Shown piece by piece: positions 48,201-56,317 of a stretch of 64,000 nucleotides of DNA. The DNA is taken from assembly GCA_020632995.1 (NCBI GenBank), contig JACKEN010000003.1:434001-498000 (forward strand), in the 5' to 3' direction. The notes under the pieces are model-generated. The model was not told the DNA's origin, searched no databases, and was given only the letters and a program-made list of their open reading frames with translations. The translations under genes and the position numbers were made by a program. Origin of the DNA: Deltaproteobacteria bacterium (lineage in GTDB: Bacteria > Myxococcota > Kuafuiibacteriia > Kuafuiibacteriales > Kuafuiibacteriaceae). Within the stretch, counting starts at the first letter, position 1, and every line of letters begins with the position of its first letter.

Positions 48201-48437
48201 GCTGATGCTCCGCAGCCCGTCGAGACCGGTCATCTGCTGCTCGATGACCTGGGTGACGGTGTCCTCGAGGGTCTTGGCGTCGGCCCCGGGGTAGGTGGCC
48301 CGCACGCCGATCTGGGGCGGCGCGATGGCCGGGTACTGGGCCACCGGGAGGGCGGTGATGGAGAGCGCTCCGCCCAGCATGATCAGGATGGCGATGACCC
48401 ACGCGAAGATGGGCCGCTCGATGAAGAACCTTGGCAT
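45291..48437 (-). CDS. acrB: RND multidrug efflux permease, HAE1 family (AcrB/MexB type)
   Basis: 1,048 aa, the usual length. N-terminus MPRFFIERPIFAWVIAI with LPVAQYPAIAPPQI; the proton-relay aspartates are in GLLVDDAIVVVENV; LPTAFLPDEDQGRIMVQ opens the second half, and SAKNAILIVEFA lies in helix 10-11. Two porter/docking modules are intact. It exports hydrophobic or amphipathic drugs from the inner membrane and periplasm using the proton gradient. A GAGGG ribosome-binding site lies before ATG 48437. It is 24 nt from the adaptor gene and overlaps the OMF gene. Confidence 0.95.
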   Translation of the reverse strand: MPRFFIERPIFAWVIAILIMLGGALSITALPVAQYPAIAPPQIGVRATYPGADAKTLEDTVTQVIEQQMTGLDGLRSISSESNSAGTVSISLTFEPGVDPDIAQVQVQNKLSNATTLLPEEVQRQGIQVAKTARNFLQIFSFVSEDGTMSRVDISDYIASSVQEEIARVPGVGETQLFGSPYAMRIWLNPDKLTAFGLVPADVSAAIQAQNVQISAGQLGGAPAVPGAGLNATVVAQGRLTSAEQFRNILLRVQEDGAQVRVGDVARVELTGESFSTDAHFNGKPAASLGIKLAAGANALDTADAVRARLDELAGFFPAGLKVETSVDTAPFVRLSIEGVVHTLFEAILLVFVVMFLFLQNFRATLIPTIAAPVVLLGTFGVLAATGFIINTLTMFGMVLAIGLLVDDAIVVVENVERVMTEDGLSPKEATKKSMGQITSALFGVTTVLSAVFVPMAFFGGSVGVIYRQFSITIVSAMVISLVVAMTLTPALCATLLKPGAHGAKKGFFGWFNRTYERGARQYEGVVGHLMRRRGRSILAYVAITAAMGVLLVRLPTAFLPDEDQGRIMVQLTLPPGATLEQTGQVAERVKDYFLTQEADAVDSVLTITGFNFGGQGQNNGIAFVNLKDWSERKGAGLRAQAIAGRASGALASIKEAMIFAFTPPSVSELGTATGLELQLQDRGGQGHDALMAARNQLLGLAARDPALTRTRPAGQEDTPQLEVDIDHEKAAALQIPLSAINQTLAAAWGGSYVNGFVDRGRVKKVYLQADAPYRMQVEDLGRWYVRNDLGEMVPFSSFATAHWKLGSPRLERFNGLPSVAIQAEAAPGYSTGDAMAAMEAIVAQLPGGFGITWSGLSYEERLSGSQAPALYALSLIVIFLCLSALYESWSIPFSVMLVVPLGIVGTIGAAFLFDLENDVFFQVGLLTIIGLSAKNAILIVEFARELHDREGKGLVEATIEAARLRLRPILMTSMAFILGVLPLAVSSGAGAGGQNAIGIGVIGGMLTGTFLAVLFVPVFFVVVLGLFQRRQKSDAPTPITLPEGTHA

Positions 48438-48461
48438 GACTCGTCCCTCTCTTGGTTCCGG

Positions 48462-49637
48462 CTATCGGGCTGGCGTCAACGCGGCTTGCGCGCCGTGCTC
48501 GACCGGGGTGGTGGTGACCACCGCGCCGGGGCGGACCTTCTGCAGGCCCTCCACCACGACCGCGTCACCCGCGCTCAGCCCCTCGGTCACCAGCCAGCGG
48601 TCGCCCACCGCGCGCGCGGCCTTGACCGCCCGGGTCTGGACCTGGCCGTCCTCTGCCACCACCAGCACCGACGCGTTCCCCTGGGCGTCGCGCTGCACCG
48701 CGAGCTGCGGCACCAGGAGCGCGTCGGGCCGGGTGCCCTCCTCGAGGTGGGCGCGCACGAACATGCCGGGGAGGAGCGTCCGCTCCGGGTTCGGGAACAC
48801 CGCGCGCAGCGTGATCGACCCGGTGGTGGGGCTCACCGTCACGTCCGAGAACTGCAAGGTTCCTTCGTGCGGGTACTCGGAGCCATCCTCCAGGGCCAGC
48901 TTCACCGTCGCCCCCTCGCCCGAGCGCTGCAGCTCGCCCCGCTCCAGGCGGCGCTTCAGCTCCAGCATCTGGGCCGAGGATTGGGTGACGTCCACGTAGA
49001 TCGGGTCCAGCTGCTGGATGGTCGCGAGCAAGGTGGCTTGCGACTGCTGCACGAAGGCGCCCTCGGTGACCTCCGAGCGCCCGATGCGCCCGGAGATCGG
49101 CGCGGTGACCCGGGTGTAGCCCAGGTTGATGCGCGCGGCGTCCACCGCCGCCTTGGCTGCCGCCACGTCGGCCTGCGCGCTCCGCTCGGACGCGATCGCG
49201 TCGTCGTACTCCTGTTGGCTCACCGCCTTGTCGGCCAACAGCTCGGTGTAGCGCTGGGCCAGGAGGCGACGGGAGGCGACGGCGGCCTCGGCCCGGGCCA
49301 GGCTGGCCTCGGCGCTGGCCAGGGCGGCCTGGTAGGGCTTGGGGTCGATCGAGAACAGGGGCTGGCCCGCCTCGACCTCGGCCCCCTCCTCGAAGCGCCG
49401 CGCCAGCACGATCCCGTCCACCCGGGCCCGGACCTGGGCGATCCGATGGGCGGAGGTGCGGCCGGGGAGCTCCTGGTGGAGGGTCACTGCTTCGGGGTTT
49501 ACCTTGATGATGCCCACCTCGACCGGGCGGGCGGCGGGGGCGGCGGGGGCGGCCGCCTCGGCGCAGCCGGCCACCAGGGCCAGGGCCAGGGCGCCCAGAG
49601 CGCGGATCCCGCGAGACTGCTCGACTTCGTTCTGCAT
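48462..49637 (-). CDS. RND efflux periplasmic adaptor (AcrA/MexA family lipoprotein)
   Basis: 391 aa from ATG 49637. Lipobox (ALALVAGCAE), barrel-sandwich/lipoyl halves (VRARVDGIVLARRFEEGAEV and YTRVTAPISGRIGRSEVTEG), a helical hairpin between them (about 90-150), and the beta-barrel and membrane-proximal domains (PGMFVRAHLEEG, VQRDAQGNASVLVV). The frame is open beyond ATG 49637 through the promoter region, but that part has the divergent TetR gene opposite it. First gene of the efflux operon. Confidence 0.93.
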   Translation of the reverse strand: MQNEVEQSRGIRALGALALALVAGCAEAAAPAAPAARPVEVGIIKVNPEAVTLHQELPGRTSAHRIAQVRARVDGIVLARRFEEGAEVEAGQPLFSIDPKPYQAALASAEASLARAEAAVASRRLLAQRYTELLADKAVSQQEYDDAIASERSAQADVAAAKAAVDAARINLGYTRVTAPISGRIGRSEVTEGAFVQQSQATLLATIQQLDPIYVDVTQSSAQMLELKRRLERGELQRSGEGATVKLALEDGSEYPHEGTLQFSDVTVSPTTGSITLRAVFPNPERTLLPGMFVRAHLEEGTRPDALLVPQLAVQRDAQGNASVLVVAEDGQVQTRAVKAARAVGDRWLVTEGLSAGDAVVVEGLQKVRPGAVVTTTPVEHGAQAALTPAR

Positions 49638-49661
49638 GCTTCGAGTAGGCGCCTCGGCCGG

Positions 49662-49690
49662 TTGACTCGTCAAGACTGAACCGTTTAGTT
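49662..49690 (+). promoter_or_regulatory. Promoter of the TetR-type regulator, within the divergent efflux control region
   Basis: TTGACT (49662-49667) and TTAGTT (49685-49690), 17 nt apart, fit a sigma-70-type promoter reading towards the regulator. The predicted start site, about 49697, is only a few bases from the GTG start at 49699, so the mRNA may be leaderless. The region 49668-49697 is unusually A/T-rich (GAACCGTTTAGTTTAGTTAA) and is the obvious place for the regulator's own operator, which would also control the efflux operon. Confidence 0.4.
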
Positions 49691-49698
49691 TAGTTAAG

Positions 49699-50337
49699 GT
49701 GACGCAGAAAGAAGCCCGCGAAGTAGGTAGACCCCGGGGGCTCAGCCCGGCGAAGCGCGAGCAGATCCTGGAAGGGTCGCGCGCCGTCTTCACCGAGCTC
49801 GGCTACGAGCGGGCCAGCGTGGACGCCATCGCGGCCGCCGCGGGGGTGTCCAAGGCCACGGTGTACAAGCACTTCGGCGACAAGCAGGGCCTCTTCCTCG
49901 GCACCTTCGGCCTCGAGAACGAGCAGGTCCGCCAGCGCTTCATCGGCCTGTTGGAGGAGCCCACCGGCGACATCGAGGGGGACCTCCAGGAGATCGGCGC
50001 CCAGCTCCTGCGCCTGGTGAGCGCGGCGCGCCAGGTGCAGCGCTACCGGGTGGCCTGCGGCGCGATGGAGCGCTTCCCGGAGGTCGGGCGGGCGCTCTAC
50101 GACAGCAGCATCAAGGTGGGCCGCGCGCGCATCGTGCACTTCATCGAGCGCGCGGTGGCGGCAGGACAGCTTGCGGTGGACTCGGCCGAGGAGGCCGCCA
50201 CCGACTTCCACGCGCTGTGCGTCGGCTACCTCACCCTGGAGCTCCACCTCGGGGCGCGACAGACGCTCACCGAGGCCGAGATCGCGCAGCGCGTGCCGCG
50301 CGCGGTGGATCGGTTCTTGAGGCTGTACCGGGCGTGA
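49699..50337 (+). CDS. TetR/AcrR-family repressor of the efflux operon
   Basis: 212 aa. Helix-turn-helix domain at about 18-64 (ILEGSRAVFTELGYERASVD, then AGVSKATVYKHFGDKQGLF), followed by a ligand-binding helical domain of AcrR-like C-terminal type (FIERAVAAGQLAVDSAEEAATDFHALC). It is divergent from the RND operon with a 61-nt shared control region, the standard layout of a local repressor. Start GTG 49699. It ends 6 nt from the convergent repeat-bearing lipoprotein. Confidence 0.9.
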   Translation: MTQKEAREVGRPRGLSPAKREQILEGSRAVFTELGYERASVDAIAAAAGVSKATVYKHFGDKQGLFLGTFGLENEQVRQRFIGLLEEPTGDIEGDLQEIGAQLLRLVSAARQVQRYRVACGAMERFPEVGRALYDSSIKVGRARIVHFIERAVAAGQLAVDSAEEAATDFHALCVGYLTLELHLGARQTLTEAEIAQRVPRAVDRFLRLYRA

Positions 50338-50343
50338 GCGGGG

Positions 50344-51717
50344 TCAGGGCGTGACGTCGATGGCGTAGACCACGCTGTCGAGGTAGACCGGCATCGTACC
50401 CCACTCCGCGTTCACCCCGAGACAGTACGTGCCCGGGCTCACCAAGGCCAGGAGGGACGGGTCGGTGATCTGCAAGACTCCTTGCGAGTCCAATCCCATG
50501 AAGCCACCGGGGACCAGACCCGAACACAGGGAGCTGTCCTCGGTGTAGCGCACGCCTGCGCAGGGGTGCTGGCTCAGCGGCATCGCTACCTGCACGGGCA
50601 CCCAGCCGTTGATGTTCGCCTGAGAGATGGCGGGGATGCTCGGGATCGGCCTCGTGAAGATCGCAGGCCCGTTCCCCACCCCCACGACGTATTGTCCCAT
50701 CCCGCTCGAGAAGAACGGCCACACCTGGGTGGCAGTGCGACCGTCGGTGAGGGTCACCTCGACTCCGGCGGACCACTGGTACCCACTCAACAGGTAGGTA
50801 GGAGGGCGCGTGAGTACGCCCGCGGAGTCGACCGTCGCGCCCGGGTATGGGCTTTGCGGCAGCCACTGCCCAAGCTCCGCGGGGTCCAGCACGCGCCAGC
50901 TGGCCGCGGTGCCGCCCTGCACCTGGAGGGGGTCCGTCACAGTCAGGCAGGCGTCCGCGAGGGGCAGGACGGCGGGCGTGATGGTCACCGCCCCGGTATC
51001 CCCGGGCCCTGCGTCCAGCGGGGCACCGGTGTCCTCGGGCCCTGCGTCCAGCGGGGCACCGGTGTCCTCGGGCTCCGCGTCCAGCGGGGCACCGGTGTCC
51101 TCGGGCTCCGCGTCCAGCGGGGCGCCGGTATCCTCGGGCTCCGCGTCCAGCGGGGCGCCGGTGTCGTCGGGCCCCGCGTCGAGCGCGCCGGTGTCGTCGG
51201 GCCCCGCGTCGAGCGCGCCGGTGTCGACTTCGCCGGTGTCGGTAGGCCCGGTGTCCGTGACCCCGGCGTCGAGGGTCGCATCGGCCTGGTTCGCAACCCC
51301 GCCGATCGAGAAGTGGCTCACGTTGGCGACCAGGCGCCCATCGACCATCACGCTCTCGATCGCCTCGAGCAGGTCCTCGTCGCTCGCTGTGCTCCACACG
51401 ATCGCCGGGCGCGCGGCGCTGACCTCGCCGAAGGACACCGTCGCCGGGGTCTTGAGGGTGAGACCCTGAGGCTCGAACCGGTAGAAGTTGGACACCGCCT
51501 CGCCGGGGAAGCTGAGCTGGCTGCGGTCCACCACGTCGAAGACCGCGATGAGCTGCGGTGCGTCCAGCGCGCCAGCGGGGACATCGAGCACCACCAGACC
51601 ACGGCCCACCCGACCGCCCTCCGGGCCGATGGTGGCGGAGGGCAGGAGCTCGTCGGTGTTCTCGCTGCACCCCGTTGCGAGGAGGAGACCAACGAGCGCG
51701 AGCAGGCTACGTCTCAT
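50344..51717 (-). CDS. Lipoprotein with ZU5-like domain and Asp/Thr/Gly/Pro repeat linker
   Basis: 457 aa. Lipobox (LLLATGCSEN). Residues about 25-150 include GPEGGRVGRGLVVLDVPAGAL and YRFEPQGLTLKTPATVSFGE, a ZU5-like beta domain. Residues about 155-245 are a tandem linker of 10-11-residue units (EDTGAPLDAEP and variants) from a DNA-level repeat. The C-terminal region has paired Cys (DACLTV, HPCAGVRYTEDSSLCSGL, TYCLGVN) and a beta-rich pattern, perhaps a second extracellular domain. The linker probably spaces two surface domains. Confidence 0.65.
   Translation of the reverse strand: MRRSLLALVGLLLATGCSENTDELLPSATIGPEGGRVGRGLVVLDVPAGALDAPQLIAVFDVVDRSQLSFPGEAVSNFYRFEPQGLTLKTPATVSFGEVSAARPAIVWSTASDEDLLEAIESVMVDGRLVANVSHFSIGGVANQADATLDAGVTDTGPTDTGEVDTGALDAGPDDTGALDAGPDDTGAPLDAEPEDTGAPLDAEPEDTGAPLDAEPEDTGAPLDAGPEDTGAPLDAGPGDTGAVTITPAVLPLADACLTVTDPLQVQGGTAASWRVLDPAELGQWLPQSPYPGATVDSAGVLTRPPTYLLSGYQWSAGVEVTLTDGRTATQVWPFFSSGMGQYVVGVGNGPAIFTRPIPSIPAISQANINGWVPVQVAMPLSQHPCAGVRYTEDSSLCSGLVPGGFMGLDSQGVLQITDPSLLALVSPGTYCLGVNAEWGTMPVYLDSVVYAIDVTP
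51001..51240. repeat. Tandem 33/30-bp repeat coding the lipoprotein linker
   Basis: Starting near 51011, the unit GCGTCCAGCGGGGCACCGG... recurs at 51044, 51077, 51110, 51143 and 51176 (period 33 nt), then at 51206 (period 30 nt). Copies differ at a few synonymous or Glu/Gly-changing positions. The array stays in frame with the lipoprotein and encodes EDTGAPLDAEP-type units, so copy number can change without breaking the gene. It has no spacers and is not a CRISPR array. Confidence 0.85.
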
Positions 51718-51806
51718 GCCCCTGAGTGCCGCCTCGAGGCGCCCCGATTCATGAAACGTCCAGGAAAATGCGCCACCTGTCCCCAGGGACAGGTCATGCT
51801 GCCCAC

Positions 51807-52694
51807 TCAGGTGGAGGGCGTCCGCTGAGGCTCCGAGGGCTCCTCGTCCTCGTCGTCCTCCACCACGTCCTCGAACTCCGCGTCGGCCACGTCTTCGTCC
51901 TCCTCCTCGGCCGCGGCGCGCTCGGCGCGGCGGCGGCGGAAGAAGATGACCTCCTCGGCGAGGCCCACGGAGATGTAGCCCATGAAGAGGGCGGCGAGCG
52001 CGATGGTGGGCTTGAGCTGGGCGGACACCGCGGCGAACAGGAGCAGCACCACGAAGGTGATGGTGATCGACTTCTTGCTCGGGCGGAGGTCCTTGAAGGT
52101 CCGGTAGCGGACGCTCGAGACCATCAGGGCCGCGAGGAGCAGCGTCACCACCGCGACGCCGCCCACCGGGGCCGGCTCGTCGAAGTTGTTCGAGAGCACC
52201 AGCGCGACCACGGTGCCGGCGGCGAGCGGGATCGGCAGGCCGATGAAGTACTTCATCGACCCCGGCTCGCGAGACGCGAGGACGTTGAAGCGGGCGAGGC
52301 GGAGCGCGCCGCAGGCCACGTAGACGAAGGCGATGAACACGCCCCAGAAGCCGAGGTCGGCGAGGGCCCAGCGGTACAGGAGCACGCCGGGGGCGGCCCC
52401 GAAGGAGACGAGGTCGGCGAGGGAGTCCAGCTGCACCCCGAAGTCGGACTGGGTGCGGGTCAGGCGCGCGACCCGGCCGTCGAACATGTCGAAGAACATG
52501 CCGAAGAACACCGCGATCGCCGCGCGGTACAGGTGCAGGCCGGTGGCCTCACCCATGCACAGGGTGATCGCGTAGAAGCCGCAGAAGATGCTCGAGACCG
52601 TGAAGAGGTTCGGCAGCACGAACATCGCCTTGTGCAGGTCGAAGCGGCGCCGACGCGGTCTCTTGCGCGGGGTGCTGGCGGTGGAGGTCGGCAA
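51807..52694 (-). CDS. pssA: CDP-diacylglycerol--serine O-phosphatidyltransferase
   Basis: 295 aa integral membrane enzyme that makes phosphatidylserine from CDP-diacylglycerol and serine. The CDP-alcohol phosphotransferase signature D-G-x2-A-R-x8-G-x3-D-x3-D is complete (Asp72, Gly73, Ala76, Arg77, Gly86, Asp90, Asp94). VLPNLFTVSSIFCGFYAI and SFGAAPGVLLYRW are typical of the type II (Bacillus-like) PssA. About eight helices are visible. A 40-residue very acidic C-terminal tail (ADAEFEDVVEDDEDEE) is unusual for the family. No psd gene is adjacent. Confidence 0.9.
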   Translation of the reverse strand: MPTSTASTPRKRPRRRRFDLHKAMFVLPNLFTVSSIFCGFYAITLCMGEATGLHLYRAAIAVFFGMFFDMFDGRVARLTRTQSDFGVQLDSLADLVSFGAAPGVLLYRWALADLGFWGVFIAFVYVACGALRLARFNVLASREPGSMKYFIGLPIPLAAGTVVALVLSNNFDEPAPVGGVAVVTLLLAALMVSSVRYRTFKDLRPSKKSITITFVVLLLFAAVSAQLKPTIALAALFMGYISVGLAEEVIFFRRRRAERAAAEEEDEDVADAEFEDVVEDDEDEEPSEPQRTPST

Positions 52695-52876
52695 CGTCTC
52701 AGCCTATCACGGCGGCTCGGGCGGGCGGCATGGTGCGCCGCGTCATCCTCCACGCCTGACCCGCTCCGTATCACGGCCGGCGAGCGTCGCCCAGATCCGA
52801 AGCGCAAAACCGACGCGCTGGTCGGCGGGCTCTGGTTGACCGGATCCGGCCCGGGCGCCATGACGACAGCCGTCCC

Positions 52877-55800
52877 ATGAGCACTCCGGAGCGCTACCAG
52901 CCCAAGAACCACGTGCGGATCGTCACCGCGGCCTCCCTCTTCGACGGGCACGACGCCGCCATCAACGTGATGCGCCGGATCATCCAGGCCTCGGGGGCCG
53001 AGGTGATCCACCTGGGCCACAACCGCTCGGCCCAGGAGATCGTGGAGTGCGCGATCGAGGAGGACGCCCAGGGGATCGCGGTCACCTCGTACCAGGGCGG
53101 GCACCTGGAGTTCTTCAAGTACATGTTCGACCTGCTGAAGGAGCGGGGGGCGGACATCAAGATCTTCGGCGGCGGGGGCGGCACGATCCTGCCCGAGGAG
53201 ATCGAGGAGCTCCACCACTACGGCATCGCGCGGATCTACAGCCCCGACGACGGGCGCTCGATGGGCCTGCAGGGGATGATCAACGACCTGTTGGAGAAGT
53301 GCGACTTCATCACCAAGGCCCCGCCGCTGAACGGTGAGGTGGCCCGGCTGCCGGAGCGCAACCCCGGGGTGCTGGGGCAGGTGATCTCGGTGGCCGAGAA
53401 CTTCCCCGAGGCGGGAGAGGCGCTGCAGGCTGACCTGCGAAAGCTCATCGGGGGTCGCAAGATCCCGGTCCTCGGCATCACCGGCACCGGCGGGTCCGGC
53501 AAGTCCTCACTCGTGGACGAGCTGGTGCGGCGCTTCCTCGCCGACTTCGCCGACAAGACGGTGGCGGTGATCTCGGTCGACCCCTCGAAGCGCAAGACCG
53601 GCGGGGCGCTGTTGGGCGACCGGATCCGGATGAACGCGGTGAGCGACCCGCGGGCGTACATGCGCTCGCTCGCCACCCGGCAGTCCAACCTGGCGCTGTC
53701 GCGGTACGTGGCGGAGTCCATCGACGTGGCCAAGGCGGCGGGCTTCGACCTGGTGATCGTGGAGACCTCCGGCATCGGCCAGAGCGACACCGAGATCACC
53801 GAGCACTCCGACGTCTCGCTCTACGTGATGACCTCGGAGTACGGCGCGGCCACCCAGCTCGAGAAGATCGACATGCTCGACTTCGCCGACCTCATCGCGA
53901 TCAACAAGTTCGACAAGGCCGGCTCGCTCGACGCGATGCGGGACGTGAAGAAGCAGTACCAGCGGAACCACCTGCTCTTCGAGACCCCCGACGACCAGCT
54001 CCCGATCTACGGCACAATCGCCTCACAGTTCGGCGACCCGGGGATGAACCGGCTCTACAAGGCGGTGATGGACGCCCTGGTCAAGAAGACCGGGGCCCCG
54101 CTGGTGAGCAACATGGCGCTCACCGAGCAGATGAGCGAGAAGGTCCACGTGATCCCGCCCCAGCGGGTGCGCTACCTGGCCGAGATCGCCGAGACCTGTG
54201 AGGGGTACGACGCCTGGGTGGAGGCCCAGGTGGGCCTGGCCCGCAAGCTCTACCAGCTGGACGGCACCATCCGGCTCCTGAGGAGCCAGGTGGGCAAGCG
54301 CTCGATCGAGATCGCCGAGACCTCCGAGGAGGTGGTGCGGGTGATCGAGAAGGTGGCAGGCGAGCCTGCGTACCTGTCGGACCTGGTGGACCTCTACAAC
54401 GGCATCGAGGCCAAGCTGGACCACCGCGCGAAGGCCCTCTTGCGCGACTGGCCCCAGATGAAGAAGCGGTACGCGGCGGACAAGTACCAGTTCAAGGTGC
54501 GGGACAAGATCATCGAGCAGGACCTGTTCACCACGTCGCTGTCGGGCACCCGGGTGCCGAAGGTGTGCCTGCCCCGCTACCAGGACTGGGGCGACGTGCT
54601 GCGGTGGCTGCTGACCGAGAACGCGCCCGGCCTGTTCCCCTTCACCGCGGGGGTGTTCCCGCTCAAGCGCCAGGGCGAGGACCCGGCCCGCATGTTCGCG
54701 GGGGAGGGCGGCCCGGAGCGCACCAACAAGCGCTTCCACTACGTGTCTGAAGGCCAGCCTGCGAAGCGCCTCTCCACCGCCTTCGACTCGGTGACCCTGT
54801 ACGGCGAGGACCCCCACCACCGGCCCGACATCTACGGCAAGATCGGGAACTCCGGGGTGAGCGTGTGCTCGGTGGACGACGCCAAGAAGCTCTACAGCGG
54901 CTTCGACCTCGCCGACCCCGCCACCAGCGTCTCGATGACCATCAACGGGCCCGCCCCCATGGTGCTCGGCTTCTACATGAACGCGGCGATCGACCAGGGC
55001 TGCGAGAAGTACATCAAGCAGCAGGGCCTCGAGGCCGAGGTCGAGAAGAAGATCGCGGCCATCTACGCGAACAAGGGCCTGCCGCGCCCGGTCTACAACG
55101 CGCCGATGCCCCGGACCAACGACGGGCTCGGGTTGATGCTGCTCGGGGTGAGCGGCGACCAGGTGCTGGAGCGCGAGGTCTACGACCGGATCAAGGCCGA
55201 CGTGATGTCGCAGGTCCGCGGCACCGTGCAGGCGGACATCCTCAAGGAGGACCAGGCCCAGAACACCTGCATCTTCAGCACCGAGTTCGCGCTGAGGATG
55301 ATGGGCGACATCCAGCAGTACTTCATCGATCAGAAGGTGCGGAACTTCTACTCGGTGAGCATCAGCGGCTACCACATCGCCGAAGCCGGCGCGAACCCGA
55401 TCAGCCAGCTCGCCTTCACCCTGGCCAACGGGTTCACGTACGTGGAGTACTACCTGTCGCGCGGGATGCCGGTGGACGCGTTCGCGCCCAACCTCTCGTA
55501 CTTCTTCTCGAACGGCATGGACCCGGAGTACTCGGTGATGGGCCGGGTGGCGCGGCGGATCTGGGCCAAGGCGATGCGCGACAAGTACGGGGCCAACGAC
55601 CGCTCGCAGAAGCTGAAGTACCACATCCAGACCAGCGGCCGGTCGCTCCACGCGCAGGAGATCGCGTTCAACGACATCCGCACCACCCTGCAGGCGCTCT
55701 ACGCGCTCTACGACAACTGCAACTCGCTGCACACCAACGCCTACGACGAGGCGATCACCACCCCCACCGAAGAGAGCGTGCGGCGGGCGATGGCGATCCA

Positions 55801-56317
55801 GCACATCATCAACAAGGAGCTGGGGCAGGCGAAGAACGAGAACCCCATCCAGGGCGCGTTCATCATCGAGGAGCTCACGGATCTGGTGGAGCAAGCGGTG
55901 TTGACCGAGTTCAAGCGCATCTCGGATCGCGGCGGGGTGCTCGGGGCGATGGAGCGCATGTACCAGCGCTCCAAGATCCAGGAGGAGTCGCTCTACTACG
56001 AGCAGCTCAAGCACTCGGGCGAGCTGCCCATCGTCGGGGTGAACACCTTCCTGTCGGACGAGGGCTCCCCGACCGTGCTCCCGCGGGAGGTCATCCGCTC
56101 CACTCCGGACGAGAAGGAGTACGCGATCTCGTCCCGGGAGGCCTTCCAGGCCCGGAACGAGGGGATCTCGCAGGACGCCTTGCGGAACCTCCAGCGCACC
56201 GCGCTCGAGCACGGGAACACCTTCGAGGCCTTGATGGAGGCGACCAAGGTGTGCACCCTGGGGCAGATCTCCCGCGCCCTCTACGCGGTGGGCGGGCAGT
56301 ACCGGCGCAACATGTAG
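52877..56317 (+). CDS. icmF: Fused isobutyryl-CoA mutase IcmF
   Basis: 1,146 aa. Order: B12-binding domain (about 12-145) with ASLFDGHDAAINVMRRI (cobalt-ligand His25); MeaB/ArgK-type G-protein domain (about 190-450) with GITGTGGSGKS (200-210), SVDPSKRKTGGALLGDRIRM and NKFD; then the large acyl-CoA mutase barrel (about 560-1090) with RFHYVSEGQPAKRLSTAFDS and FYSVSISGYHIAEAGANPIS. It interconverts isobutyryl-CoA and n-butyryl-CoA (or related branched acyl-CoAs) by a B12 radical mechanism with its own chaperone GTPase. The stop abuts the convergent chemoreceptor stop with no gap. Start ATG 52877; no clear ribosome-binding site. Confidence 0.93.
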   Translation: MSTPERYQPKNHVRIVTAASLFDGHDAAINVMRRIIQASGAEVIHLGHNRSAQEIVECAIEEDAQGIAVTSYQGGHLEFFKYMFDLLKERGADIKIFGGGGGTILPEEIEELHHYGIARIYSPDDGRSMGLQGMINDLLEKCDFITKAPPLNGEVARLPERNPGVLGQVISVAENFPEAGEALQADLRKLIGGRKIPVLGITGTGGSGKSSLVDELVRRFLADFADKTVAVISVDPSKRKTGGALLGDRIRMNAVSDPRAYMRSLATRQSNLALSRYVAESIDVAKAAGFDLVIVETSGIGQSDTEITEHSDVSLYVMTSEYGAATQLEKIDMLDFADLIAINKFDKAGSLDAMRDVKKQYQRNHLLFETPDDQLPIYGTIASQFGDPGMNRLYKAVMDALVKKTGAPLVSNMALTEQMSEKVHVIPPQRVRYLAEIAETCEGYDAWVEAQVGLARKLYQLDGTIRLLRSQVGKRSIEIAETSEEVVRVIEKVAGEPAYLSDLVDLYNGIEAKLDHRAKALLRDWPQMKKRYAADKYQFKVRDKIIEQDLFTTSLSGTRVPKVCLPRYQDWGDVLRWLLTENAPGLFPFTAGVFPLKRQGEDPARMFAGEGGPERTNKRFHYVSEGQPAKRLSTAFDSVTLYGEDPHHRPDIYGKIGNSGVSVCSVDDAKKLYSGFDLADPATSVSMTINGPAPMVLGFYMNAAIDQGCEKYIKQQGLEAEVEKKIAAIYANKGLPRPVYNAPMPRTNDGLGLMLLGVSGDQVLEREVYDRIKADVMSQVRGTVQADILKEDQAQNTCIFSTEFALRMMGDIQQYFIDQKVRNFYSVSISGYHIAEAGANPISQLAFTLANGFTYVEYYLSRGMPVDAFAPNLSYFFSNGMDPEYSVMGRVARRIWAKAMRDKYGANDRSQKLKYHIQTSGRSLHAQEIAFNDIRTTLQALYALYDNCNSLHTNAYDEAITTPTEESVRRAMAIQHIINKELGQAKNENPIQGAFIIEELTDLVEQAVLTEFKRISDRGGVLGAMERMYQRSKIQEESLYYEQLKHSGELPIVGVNTFLSDEGSPTVLPREVIRSTPDEKEYAISSREAFQARNEGISQDALRNLQRTALEHGNTFEALMEATKVCTLGQISRALYAVGGQYRRNM

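Noticed and set aside
51001..51240. CRISPR array
   Set aside because: Repeats are head-to-tail without spacers and stay in frame with a lipoprotein; no cas genes are present.
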